Assembly: GCF_001904725.1 (NCBI RefSeq)
Contig: NZ_MRCE01000006.1
Coordinates: 204,788 to 268,787 of the forward strand
Length of the DNA stretch: 64,000 bases
Reading direction: 5' to 3'
Source: Phormidium ambiguum IAM M-71
GTDB taxonomy: Bacteria; Cyanobacteriota; Cyanobacteriia; Cyanobacteriales; Aerosakkonemataceae
The notes beneath the pieces were generated by a model, which saw only the letters and a program-made list of their open reading frames with translations, did no database searches and was not told where the DNA came from. The position numbers and the translations under genes were made by a program. Below, piece after piece: positions 48,104-56,817 of the stretch (positions within the stretch are counted from its first letter, which is position 1; the number at the start of each line of letters is the position of its first letter).

Positions 48104-49570
48104 ATGACTCCAGAAGAAGCACTGGCGATTTTAGACGCGATTCTGAAACCGCAGTGCTTGAACGATATCCAAGAATTAGTATTTCTGCAATCTTTGCAAG
48201 GCAAGTCTTACCAAGAAATAGCTGCTGCAACAGACTACAATGCTGACTATCTTAAAGATGTTGGTGCAAAACTCTGGCGACAGCTATCTCAGGTATTAGA
48301 AATGCCAGTAACAAAACGTAATTTATATTCAGTAATTGCCAAGTACTTAAGGAATACTAAAAATTTAGAAAAACTACTGGCTCAATCTCCTCAACAACAG
48401 AATAGTACAATTAACAAATATCTAGAAACAATAGATAATCATAATAGTTATCAACTTTCTCCAAACAAATTCTTAGGTGTAGATTGGCAAGAAACGATCG
48501 ATGTTTCCATCTTCTACGGCAGAACCGAAGAACTGAACAATCTCAAGCAGTGGATTTGCCAAGAAAACAGTCGATTAATAGCCATTGTAGGCATAGCTGG
48601 AATCGGGAAAACCGCCTTAACAGTAAAGTTAGTGCAACAAATTTACACTCACTTTGAATATATTATTTGGCAAAGTCTCCATCATCCGGCACTCATCGAA
48701 AAATTAATCAAAACCACTCAGGCTTTATCAAATTATCGAGAAATCCCATTACCTATTTCTCCCCAAGATCAAATAACTTATTTCATCAATTATTTACAGC
48801 ACCATCGCTGTTTAATAATTTTAGATAATTTTGATTCACTTTTTCAATCTGGTTATACTGCTGGGACTTATTCCCAAGAATATCTAGATTATCGAGAATT
48901 ATTGCAAAAAATAGCCGAAACTAATCACCAAAGCTGCCTGATTTTAACTAGTCGAGAAGCACCTTCCGAAGTAGCATTACTTGCCGGAGATATTCTACCA
49001 ACTAGAGTATTAATGTTAGCAGGTTTATCATCTGTCGCCGCCCAAGAAATCCTGAAAATTAAGGGAATAACAGGAACCGAAAACCAAACACTGCAAGTAG
49101 TTAATTGTTACCAAAGAAATCCCTTGTTATTAAAGATTGCTGCCACTTCAATCCAAGATTTATTTTCGGGAAATGCAGCAGAATTTTTAGAACAACGAAC
49201 AATTATTTTTCAAGGAATTCGTGATTTATTGAATCATTCATTTAATCGTTTATCTGTTATAGAAAAAAAGATTATGTATTGGTTGGCGATCGAACCACAA
49301 CCAATCACAACTTCCAGATTAATAGATATTTTTGCCCCACGAGTTTCCGCAACAGATTCACTGGCTGCATTGGAATCTCTACGACGACGATTTTTGTTAG
49401 AAAAAACTGCTTCGGGGTTTATCCAACAACCAGTAATTAAAGAATATATGACCGAAAAATTTATCGAACAAGTTTATCAAGAAATGGCTGCTAAAGGTGA
49501 AAATAATTATCCTAGTTATGCTCACTTATTGCACTTTGTCAATACCAATACTTTGAATTTTTTACTATAG
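48104..49570 (+). CDS. NB-ARC (STAND) ATPase with N-terminal helix-turn-helix-like domain
   Basis: The ~488-residue protein begins with a domain (MTPEEALAILDAILKPQCLNDIQELVF) with the look of the vWA-MoxR-associated or sigma-like helical domain seen before NB-ARC in cyanobacteria. The ATPase follows: P-loop VGIAGIGKTALTVKL, Walker B CLIILDNFDSLF, and sensor SCLILTSREAPS; then a winged-helix region. Relatives usually continue with WD40 or TPR repeats as sensor; here the frame ends after EYMTEKFIEQVYQEM. It may be truncated or a sensor-less form. ATG 48104 was preferred over an upstream TTG. Such proteins act in signalling or phage defence. Confidence 0.85.
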   Translation: MTPEEALAILDAILKPQCLNDIQELVFLQSLQGKSYQEIAAATDYNADYLKDVGAKLWRQLSQVLEMPVTKRNLYSVIAKYLRNTKNLEKLLAQSPQQQNSTINKYLETIDNHNSYQLSPNKFLGVDWQETIDVSIFYGRTEELNNLKQWICQENSRLIAIVGIAGIGKTALTVKLVQQIYTHFEYIIWQSLHHPALIEKLIKTTQALSNYREIPLPISPQDQITYFINYLQHHRCLIILDNFDSLFQSGYTAGTYSQEYLDYRELLQKIAETNHQSCLILTSREAPSEVALLAGDILPTRVLMLAGLSSVAAQEILKIKGITGTENQTLQVVNCYQRNPLLLKIAATSIQDLFSGNAAEFLEQRTIIFQGIRDLLNHSFNRLSVIEKKIMYWLAIEPQPITTSRLIDIFAPRVSATDSLAALESLRRRFLLEKTASGFIQQPVIKEYMTEKFIEQVYQEMAAKGENNYPSYAHLLHFVNTNTLNFLL

Positions 49571-49672
49571 TTTATTTTCTGTAACGTTGAGGTAGTAGGT
49601 AATAGGTTAAGGAAAGAGAAAAATAATTAATCCTACCACCAATTACCGACTACCAATTACCCGATCGCCAAA

Positions 49673-50707
49673 TTACTCGTCTTCAGCAAAGATAAAGCGA
49701 TATAATTCGCTAGGATCTGGTTCAGGGCTAGATTCAGCAAACTTCACGGCATCATCAACAACTTCTTGAATTTTGTGTTCGATCGCCTTTAATTCCTCTT
49801 CAGTTGCCAAATTATGCTCAGTTAAATAAGCCCCCAACTTCTTAATTGGATCGCGGGGAAACCAGAATTCTTTCTCTTCTTTAGAACGCAGTTCATCAGG
49901 ATCGGCCAAAGAGTGACCGCGAAAACGATAAGTTAATGCTTCAATTAAAGTTGGGCCTTCACCAGCACGCGCCCGCGCCACAGCTTCTTGTGCCACCTGA
50001 CGCACTGCGAGTACATCCATCCCATCAACTTCGTAGCCAGCCATGCCAAAAGCAGCGGCTTTCTTGTAAATTTCAGGTTCGGAAGTTGCTCGGTCATGAG
50101 CCATACCGATCGCCCATTTGTTATTCTCTACCACATAAAGAATCGGCAGTTTCCACAGGGCTGCCATATTCAAGCACTCATAAAATTGACCATTATTACA
50201 AGCACCATCCCCAAAAAAGCAAGCCGTAACTTGGTCTGCATTGGGATTTCCCATCGTTTCCCGACGATACTTAGATTGGAAAGCCGCACCAGTCGCTACT
50301 GGAATACCTTCCGCCACAAACGCATAACCACCCAAAAGATTATGCTCTGAAGAAAACATGTGCATTGAACCACCGCGACCTTTAGAACAGCCAGTGGCTT
50401 TGCCAAACAACTCTGCCATTACTTCCCGCGCTGGAACACCCGCACTCAAAGCATGAACGTGATCGCGGTAAGTGCTGCAAACATAATCTTCATCCTGACG
50501 TAAAGATTTAATTACACCAGTAGATACGGCTTCCTGACCGTTGTACAAGTGGACAAAACCAAACATTTTGCCCCGATAGTACATTTCAGCACACTTATCT
50601 TCAAAAAAGCGGCCTAGTACCATATCTTCATAGAGCCGCAAACCTTCTTCTTTGTCAATTCGCGCTGAAGCAGTATTAAATACAGGTAAAGTTCGTTCCT
50701 GAACCAT
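49673..50707 (-). CDS. pdhA: Pyruvate dehydrogenase E1 component, alpha subunit
   Basis: The 344-residue protein has [21 protein letters not shown] split across the active site and the thiamine-diphosphate motif [20 protein letters not shown]...VENN, with the phosphorylation-loop-like [18 protein letters not shown]. It pairs with PdhB at 45.9 kb. Length and motifs are normal. Confidence 0.96.
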   Translation of the reverse strand: MVQERTLPVFNTASARIDKEEGLRLYEDMVLGRFFEDKCAEMYYRGKMFGFVHLYNGQEAVSTGVIKSLRQDEDYVCSTYRDHVHALSAGVPAREVMAELFGKATGCSKGRGGSMHMFSSEHNLLGGYAFVAEGIPVATGAAFQSKYRRETMGNPNADQVTACFFGDGACNNGQFYECLNMAALWKLPILYVVENNKWAIGMAHDRATSEPEIYKKAAAFGMAGYEVDGMDVLAVRQVAQEAVARARAGEGPTLIEALTYRFRGHSLADPDELRSKEEKEFWFPRDPIKKLGAYLTEHNLATEEELKAIEHKIQEVVDDAVKFAESSPEPDPSELYRFIFAEDE

Positions 50708-51088
50708 AAATTTTGTTGTATCCTCGCAGCAAAACCCGCAACTATTATTTTTGCAGTATCTTTTAGCTTATCCTAATGAAGTAATTCATCATCCCCGTAC
50801 AACGTAAGCTTGAGGGAAACAGTCAAGCAAGGTGTTAAACTGTCAAGCATCTAATCTAAATTAATTATTGAGGTTGCAGGGGGGCAGGGGAGCAGGGGAG
50901 AGAATTAGAATACATTTCTTGATTTCCCAATAATCCGATTTAAATGCGGAACAGCTTAACAGAAGAGATGAGATATCATAAACACGATCGCCACCAAAAC
51001 TGCAAAAAATCAATAAACTGTTTCTTAGTGGCGTGAATTTAGATAACATAAGCTAACTTAAAGTTCTTTGCTGCTGGGGAAGTGGCCT
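50708..51088. other. Divergent pdhA-ftn2 intergenic region
   Basis: About 380 bases with both promoters. The only structured item is the MITE-like copy B at 50833-50961. No ORF or RNA gene was found. Confidence 0.55.
50833..50961. mobile_element. MITE-like element, copy B
   Basis: It shares with copy A the run TTATTGAGRTTGCAGG, GGGGAGAGAATTAGA and the right end ATTTAAATGCGGAACAGCTT; the left end (TGTTAAACTGTC) is a decayed version of the inverted end. It has an extra GGGGAGCA unit in the middle. It lies upstream of pdhA as copy A lies upstream of pdhB. Confidence 0.65.
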
Positions 51089-53401
51089 GTGCGTATTCCA
51101 CTTGACTATTATCGAATTCTAGGTTTGCCTATTCAGGCTTCAGCCGAACAGTTGCAACAGGCGTATCGAGATCGCACGATGCAACTACCAAGGCGGGAGT
51201 ACTCGGAAATAGCGATCGCCTCTCGTAAACAACTTATTGATGAAGCCTACGCCGTTCTTGCTAACCCAGAACAGCGACAATCTTATGATGCCAAGTTTCT
51301 CGCCAAAACCTACGAACCACCAACCGAGGAACCAACTGAATCAACAACTACTGAGACTGAAGAAACTCTCAGCACTAAAATTGACCCCAACATTCCCAGT
51401 ATTGAAATAAAAGATGACCAATTTCTGGGATCTTTACTCATTCTGGCCGAGTTAGGAGAATATGAACTCGTTCTGAAACTAGGACGTTACTACCTAACAA
51501 ATAGCAATACAGACATTGAAAATGGTCGATTTGGGGAACCTAAAATTGTTCGCCCGGATATAGTTTTAACGGTTGCTCAAGCGACTTTAGAATTAGGTCG
51601 GGAACAATGGAAACAACGGCGCTATGAAAATGCTGCCGCCACCTTGAATATTGGACAAGACTTATTGTTACGAGAGGGGTTATTTGCCAACATTAGAGGG
51701 GAAATCCAAGCAGATGTTTACAAGCTGCGACCCTATCGCATCCTAGAATTATTAGCCTTGCCCGAAGAAAATATTGAACTCCGTAATCAAGGATTGCAGT
51801 TATTACGAGAAATGCTGCAAGAAAGAGGAGGAATTGACGGTAATGGCAACGACCAATCAGGATTAAATGTAGATGAATTTCTGCGTTTTATTCAACAACT
51901 ACGTGCTTATTTGACTGTAGCAGAGCAACAATCTTTATTTGAACAAGAAGCGCGTCGTCCTTCTGCTGTTGCTACTTATTTGGCAGTTTATGCACTCTTA
52001 GCAAGAGGTTTTACAGAAAGAGACCCAGGCTTAATTCGCCGAGCCAAAATGTTGCTAACCAGGCTATTAAAGCGCCAAGATGTTTATTTGGAAATGGCAG
52101 TAGCATCGCTATTATTGGCGCAAACCGAAGAAGCTGCTCAAGCTTTAGAATTATCCAACGAACAGCAATCTCTCGCTTTTATTCGGGAAAATTCCCAAGG
52201 AGATCCTGACCTATTACCTGGACTTTGTTTATACAGCGAACATTGGTTGCAGTCAGAAGTTTTTCCTCATTTCCGAGACTTGGTAAATCAACAAGTATCT
52301 TTGAAAGAATACTTTGCTGATGAACAATTACAAAGCAGTTTAGATGCGTTGCCACCGGAAACACAGGGTGTTGATTGGGAAACGATCGCATCTGAACGTT
52401 TATCTAGAGTTGCCAGCTTAGGTGAAAGCACCACTGGCGAACGGCGTACCTTAACCTATGCTTCAAACCAAGCTACCAATACAGCAGCATCTCACCTTTC
52501 TCCCCAAGAAAACACTAACGTTGGCAGCTTTACCACCGCTGCTAATTTAGAAAATGCCGATGCTTACAACTTACAAGCCGTACCTACCGCCGAGCGGGTA
52601 GTCTCAGGTAGCATTGACGCAGAACCGCAAAACCAAGTAATTGAACGAACCGTTATCCAAGGAAGCAGTACACCTCCAACTCAACCCACAACACCCACAA
52701 CAGATCCATCAGTTCGCGGAATCTCTGTTCCCGTAAGTAGCAGACGCGCTCAAAGAGCCAACCAATGGTCAAATTGGCAAGATTTGCTTTCAGCTGGACG
52801 CAGTGGCAGACTGGCTAGAGAATTACCTTTGCCAGTTTTAGCACTAATTGGTGTTCTAGGAATCGGACTTTCCATACTACTACTCAGTTGGATTATTCAA
52901 GCTCTCAGTCCCAAACCTGCAACCCAAGTTCAACAACCAGTAGAACAAGTAGAACCTGTTCCAGAACCTACTCCAGAAAATAATACTGCTGCTTTAACTA
53001 CTGCTGGCCCGATCACCCCAGTAGTTGCCGAACAAGTTGTGAAGACTTGGTTAGATACCAAATCCAAAGCTTTTGGCTCGCAACATGAAATTGATGCTCT
53101 CGATAATATTTTATCCGGCTCGGCTTTAACCCGTTCTCGCAGATTGGCACAAACAATCCAAAACGAGAAAAAGTATCGGAAGTACGAACATAGTGTTAAG
53201 GAAGATTCAGTTAAAGTGGTGCGGACAACCGCTAATCAAGCCAGAATTGAGGCACAAGTTAGCGAATCAGTAGAAACTATGCGCGGAGAACAAGTAATTC
53301 AAAGCGAGTCTTATAACAGTCCGAACTTGCGTGTGAGATATGATTTAGTGCGTCAAAATGGTCAATGGAAAATTCAAAGTATCACTACAATTAAAAGTTA
53401 A
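51089..53401 (+). CDS. ftn2: Cell-division protein Ftn2/ZipN (ARC6 homologue)
   Basis: The ~770-residue protein has an N-terminal J-like domain (IPLDYYRILGLPIQASAEQLQQAYRDR), a long helical middle of ARC6/PARC6 type, an acidic and Thr/Pro-rich linker, one membrane helix near residue 585 (LPVLALIGVLGIGLSILLLSW) and a C-terminal IMS domain (VKTWLDTKSKAFGSQHEIDAL to VRYDLVRQNGQWKI). It anchors FtsZ rings at the membrane in cyanobacteria and chloroplasts. GTG 51089 fits the family start VRIPLDYY. Confidence 0.93.
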   Translation: MRIPLDYYRILGLPIQASAEQLQQAYRDRTMQLPRREYSEIAIASRKQLIDEAYAVLANPEQRQSYDAKFLAKTYEPPTEEPTESTTTETEETLSTKIDPNIPSIEIKDDQFLGSLLILAELGEYELVLKLGRYYLTNSNTDIENGRFGEPKIVRPDIVLTVAQATLELGREQWKQRRYENAAATLNIGQDLLLREGLFANIRGEIQADVYKLRPYRILELLALPEENIELRNQGLQLLREMLQERGGIDGNGNDQSGLNVDEFLRFIQQLRAYLTVAEQQSLFEQEARRPSAVATYLAVYALLARGFTERDPGLIRRAKMLLTRLLKRQDVYLEMAVASLLLAQTEEAAQALELSNEQQSLAFIRENSQGDPDLLPGLCLYSEHWLQSEVFPHFRDLVNQQVSLKEYFADEQLQSSLDALPPETQGVDWETIASERLSRVASLGESTTGERRTLTYASNQATNTAASHLSPQENTNVGSFTTAANLENADAYNLQAVPTAERVVSGSIDAEPQNQVIERTVIQGSSTPPTQPTTPTTDPSVRGISVPVSSRRAQRANQWSNWQDLLSAGRSGRLARELPLPVLALIGVLGIGLSILLLSWIIQALSPKPATQVQQPVEQVEPVPEPTPENNTAALTTAGPITPVVAEQVVKTWLDTKSKAFGSQHEIDALDNILSGSALTRSRRLAQTIQNEKKYRKYEHSVKEDSVKVVRTTANQARIEAQVSESVETMRGEQVIQSESYNSPNLRVRYDLVRQNGQWKIQSITTIKS

Positions 53402-54064
53402 TTATCAGTGATATTAGAAAATTTGATTTGAACGATTTGCTACGCAACGCTGCGCGATCGGCACAAGTCATGAGTCAACAAAATTTATCTTGGCTTGTGT
53501 CTGGTTGTGAAATTTAGTATTAAAAAACACATAAAATAAGTTATGTCAGGAAAATTTGACATAACCAAAATAGCCATTAATAGGTAATGTCATAATTTCC
53601 TGACAAATTATCGCTTCGGTACCCCATAATCACGTAAATGTACTCAGGATAGTGGTTGAAACCCCTTGACCTTCAGCCAAACTTTTTGCAACATATTGTG
53701 AAGATAGCGATCCCCACGATCCCAAAAATAAAGTGATTTTTTGGTTATGAATGACTTAACAAATGTTTCTGCCACACAAATTGCGATCGAATACGCCGAC
53801 ATTTTTTGAAAATGAACTACCAGAGATATTACTTGGGAGTAGACAGTAAAAAAACAAATTTATAAAAGGAGTAGCCTGATTTGCAAAAACGACATTGGCA
53901 ATATTGAGAAACGTCATCTCAACAAAATCCAGACAGTAATCAAGCTACAGAAAAGCCGATGAAAACTAACTTTTGTGAGGTGTTAACAAACAAAAAATGA
54001 ACAGATTTAATTGCTCAGAAAATAGCAAATTAAAGAGTTATTCCCAAACGTGGAGAAACAACAG
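53402..54064. other. Long intergenic region with a large imperfect palindrome
   Basis: About 660 bases without a gene. TGTCAGGAAAATTTGACAT (53544-53562) is matched by its near-complement at 53587-53605 (16 of 19). The rest is AT-rich; promoter and a long leader for the repeat-protein gene are expected. GGAGA lies nine bases before its ATG. Confidence 0.6.
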
Positions 54065-56602
54065 ATGACCAAAGAACGCCCCCCTTTAGAAGACATGACC
54101 TTGCGACAATTGCGAAAAGTCGCCAGCGAATACGGCATTTCTCGATATAGCCGAATGCGGAAATCGCAACTGTTAGCAGCAATTTTAGAAATACAACAAC
54201 ATACATCATTAGAAGAAACTCCGGCTCAAATTAAAATCACTAAGATGGAGGCACAAGAAGAAGTGGAAGCGGCAAAGTACGACCTGGGACAAGAAGAGAT
54301 TAGCGAAGAAATTCTTTCCACAGTAGATGATGGATTGGCCGATCTCCCTGCTGGTTATGGAGAATGCCGGATAGTTTTAATGCCACGCGATCCACAATGG
54401 GCTTATGCTTATTGGGATATCCCCAATGAAGCAAAAGAAGAATTGCGCCGCCAAGGTGGACAACAGCTAGCCTTACGCTTGTACGATGTCACAGACATTT
54501 CGTTGGATTACCAAAGTCCCCATAGCATTCAAGAATATCCGTCTGATGAGCTAGCGCGGGAATGGTATTTGCCGATTCCAGTTAGCGATCGAGACTACGT
54601 AGTAGAAATTGGTTACAGACGCACAGACGGTTTCTGGCTACTCCTAGCTCGTTCCACCTCCATCCGCATTCCCCCCATCTATCCTTCTGACTGGGTAGAA
54701 GACCAATTTATTACCGTTTCTTGGGATGAAGAACTCAAAGGCAAAACTTTCTTTGAACTAGTTCCCCCTGAAAAGCGCGTCGCAGAAGTTGCCAGCGTTG
54801 CCACCAAAGAAATTTTTGAACTAGCAGAAGAAGCGGAAGCACAACGCATCGCTGGCTCTTTGCAGCAAGTACCAGGCTCGATGCAGCCAGTAAGCTCATA
54901 CGCCGTCAGTTCTTACGCTGTAAGTTCTTACGAACAAGCAGGAAGTTCTTACTCCCTCAGTTCTTATTCCGTACCACTTAGTTCTTTCAGCGTCAGTTCC
55001 TACGTCCCCGCAGTCAGTTCTTTCTCCGTTAGTTCCTATTCGGTACCTCTTAGTTCCTACAGCGTCAGTTCTTATGCCGTAAGTTCCTACAGTGTCAGTT
55101 CTTACGCTATGAGTTCCTACGCCGTAAGTTCCTACGCCGTAAGTTCTTATGCCGTAAGTTCCTACGCCATCAGTTCTTATGAACAAGCAATGAGTTCTTA
55201 CGCTGTAAGTTCCTTCGCAGTACCCCTTAGCTCTTACGCTGTAAGCTCTTACGGACTAAGTTCTTACGAACAAGCGATTAGTTCTTATGCCATCAGTTCT
55301 TATGGCTTAAGTTCCTACGAACAAGCAGTAAGTTCTTATGCTCTCAGTTCCTACGGACTAAGTTCGTATGGCGTTGTCAGTTCTTACGAAGTTATGAGTT
55401 CGTATGGCGTTGTTAGTTCTTACGAAGTCATGAGTTCGTATGGCGTTGTTAGTTCTTATGCGCTGAGTTCCTACGCCATTAGTTCTTACGGCTTAAGTTC
55501 TTATGAACAAGCGGTTAGTTCTTACGCCTTGAGTTCCTATGCCATTAGTTCCTACGGCTTAAGTTCCTACGAACAAGCAGTAAGTTCTTACGCGCTGAGT
55601 TCCTACGCCATTAGTTCCTACGGCTTAAGTTCCTACGAACAAGCAGTAAGTTCTTATGCGCTGAGTTCCTACGCTATTAGTTCCTACGGCTTAAGTTCTT
55701 ATGAACAAGCGGTGAGTTCTTACGCCTTAAGTTCTTACGCAGTAAGTTCCTACCAAATCCCGATTAGTTCTTACGCGATTAGTTCTTACGGTTTAAGTTC
55801 GGCGGAACAAGCAGTTAGTTCTTATGCCCTGAGTTCTTACGCTTTGAGTTCTTATGCGGTGAGTTCCTACCAAATCCCGATTAGTTCTTACGCGATTAGT
55901 TCTTACGGTTTAAGTTCGGCAGAACAAGCAGTTAGTTCTTATGCCCTGAGTTCTTACGCCTTAAGTTCTTATGCGGTGAGTTCCTACCAAATCCCGATTA
56001 GTTCTTACGCGATTAGTTCTTACGGTTTAAGTTCGGCGGAACAAGCAGTTAGTTCTTATGCCCTGAGTTCTTACGCTTTGAGTTCTTACGCAGTAAGTTC
56101 CTACCAAATCCCGATTAGTTCTTACGCGATTAGTTCTTACGGTTTGAGTTCGGCAGAACAAGCAGTTAGTTCTTATGCCCTGAGTTCTTACGCCTTAAGT
56201 TCTTATGCGGTGAGTTCTTACGAACAAGCACTCAGTTCCTACATTATTCCTTCTGGGGTAGGATTGTGGGCAGCGCCTACGGTTTCTGGACTTGGATTTT
56301 CGGCTTCTGCACCTCCGATTCGTCCGCGTAAGTTCTGGTTGATTGCGGATGCTGAGTTGATTGTTTATGGTGCGACTGAACCGGATGCTACTGTTACTAT
56401 TGGTGGTCGTCCGATTAAGTTGAATCCAGATGGAACTTTCCGCTTCCAGATGTCGTTCCAAGATGGTTTGATTGACTATCCGATTATGGCGGTGGCGGCT
56501 GATGGTGAGCAAACTAGAGCGATTCACATGAAGTTTAATCGTGAAACTCCGTCACGGAATACGAATACTAAAGAAGAAGCGATCGAAGAATGGTTAGTGT
56601 AA
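54065..56602 (+). CDS. DUF4912 protein with a 450-residue Ser-Ser-Tyr repeat tract
   Basis: The 845-residue protein has an N-terminal SAP/Rho-N-like helix pair (LEDMTLRQLRKVASEYGI, RMRKSQLLAAILE), a DUF4912 domain (about residues 100-225: CRIVLMPRDPQWAYAYWDIP, LRLYDVT, REWYLPIP, YVVEIGY), a repeat region (54893-56242) and a C-terminal beta domain (FWLIADAELIVYGATEPDATVTI). The repeat tract has 74 SSY units plus 3 SSF and 4 SSA, mostly five residues long (SSYAV, SSYAL, SSYGL) with SSYEQAV, SSYQIPI and SSYEVM variants. The tract is free of Lys, Arg, Asp and His. ATG 54065 is preferred over GTG 54050. It may be a fibre-forming or phase-separating protein (inference). Confidence 0.88.
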   Translation: MTKERPPLEDMTLRQLRKVASEYGISRYSRMRKSQLLAAILEIQQHTSLEETPAQIKITKMEAQEEVEAAKYDLGQEEISEEILSTVDDGLADLPAGYGECRIVLMPRDPQWAYAYWDIPNEAKEELRRQGGQQLALRLYDVTDISLDYQSPHSIQEYPSDELAREWYLPIPVSDRDYVVEIGYRRTDGFWLLLARSTSIRIPPIYPSDWVEDQFITVSWDEELKGKTFFELVPPEKRVAEVASVATKEIFELAEEAEAQRIAGSLQQVPGSMQPVSSYAVSSYAVSSYEQAGSSYSLSSYSVPLSSFSVSSYVPAVSSFSVSSYSVPLSSYSVSSYAVSSYSVSSYAMSSYAVSSYAVSSYAVSSYAISSYEQAMSSYAVSSFAVPLSSYAVSSYGLSSYEQAISSYAISSYGLSSYEQAVSSYALSSYGLSSYGVVSSYEVMSSYGVVSSYEVMSSYGVVSSYALSSYAISSYGLSSYEQAVSSYALSSYAISSYGLSSYEQAVSSYALSSYAISSYGLSSYEQAVSSYALSSYAISSYGLSSYEQAVSSYALSSYAVSSYQIPISSYAISSYGLSSAEQAVSSYALSSYALSSYAVSSYQIPISSYAISSYGLSSAEQAVSSYALSSYALSSYAVSSYQIPISSYAISSYGLSSAEQAVSSYALSSYALSSYAVSSYQIPISSYAISSYGLSSAEQAVSSYALSSYALSSYAVSSYEQALSSYIIPSGVGLWAAPTVSGLGFSASAPPIRPRKFWLIADAELIVYGATEPDATVTIGGRPIKLNPDGTFRFQMSFQDGLIDYPIMAVAADGEQTRAIHMKFNRETPSRNTNTKEEAIEEWLV
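54893..56242 (+). repeat. Coding tandem repeats: SSY units, with 66-bp and 117-bp higher-order arrays
   Basis: The basic unit is 15 bases (AGT TCC TAC plus two codons). Four copies of a 66-bp unit occur with Tyr-Glu-Gln-Ala codons at 55502, 55568, 55634 and 55700. Four copies of a 117-bp unit follow, with the TACCAAATCCCGATT box at 55751, 55868, 55985 and 56102. The late copies are almost identical, implying recent expansion by slippage or unequal exchange. Confidence 0.95.
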
Positions 56603-56635
56603 ATGTAAATCTTTGATCTAAAAAAGATAATTTTT

Positions 56636-56670
56636 CCCCGCTATGTGCTATTCATGAGCGGGGTTTTATT
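56636..56670 (+). terminator. Rho-independent terminator
   Basis: CCCCGCT (56636-56642) pairs with AGCGGGG (56657-56663) and is followed by TTTTATTTT. It ends the transcript of the SSY-repeat gene. Confidence 0.85.
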
Positions 56671-56817
56671 TTGCTAACTTTCCTTGTACCTATTAGGTTA
56701 AAAAAGGAGTATCCTGCATGAGGAAGTAAATTATGGGTGCAAAATAAGTACTTTTGATTTTTAATTTTGTCGTTGATTTTTATTTTGCTTGATAGCATGA
56801 AAGGTGATTTCAGATTG

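Noticed and set aside
54896..55186. 96-codon antisense ORF rich in RTxGVGTYG
   Set aside because: It is the mirror frame of the SSY repeat and arises only from its periodicity.
54893..56242. CRISPR-like appearance of the regular repeats
   Set aside because: The units are contiguous, in frame and translated, with no unique spacers and no cas genes nearby.
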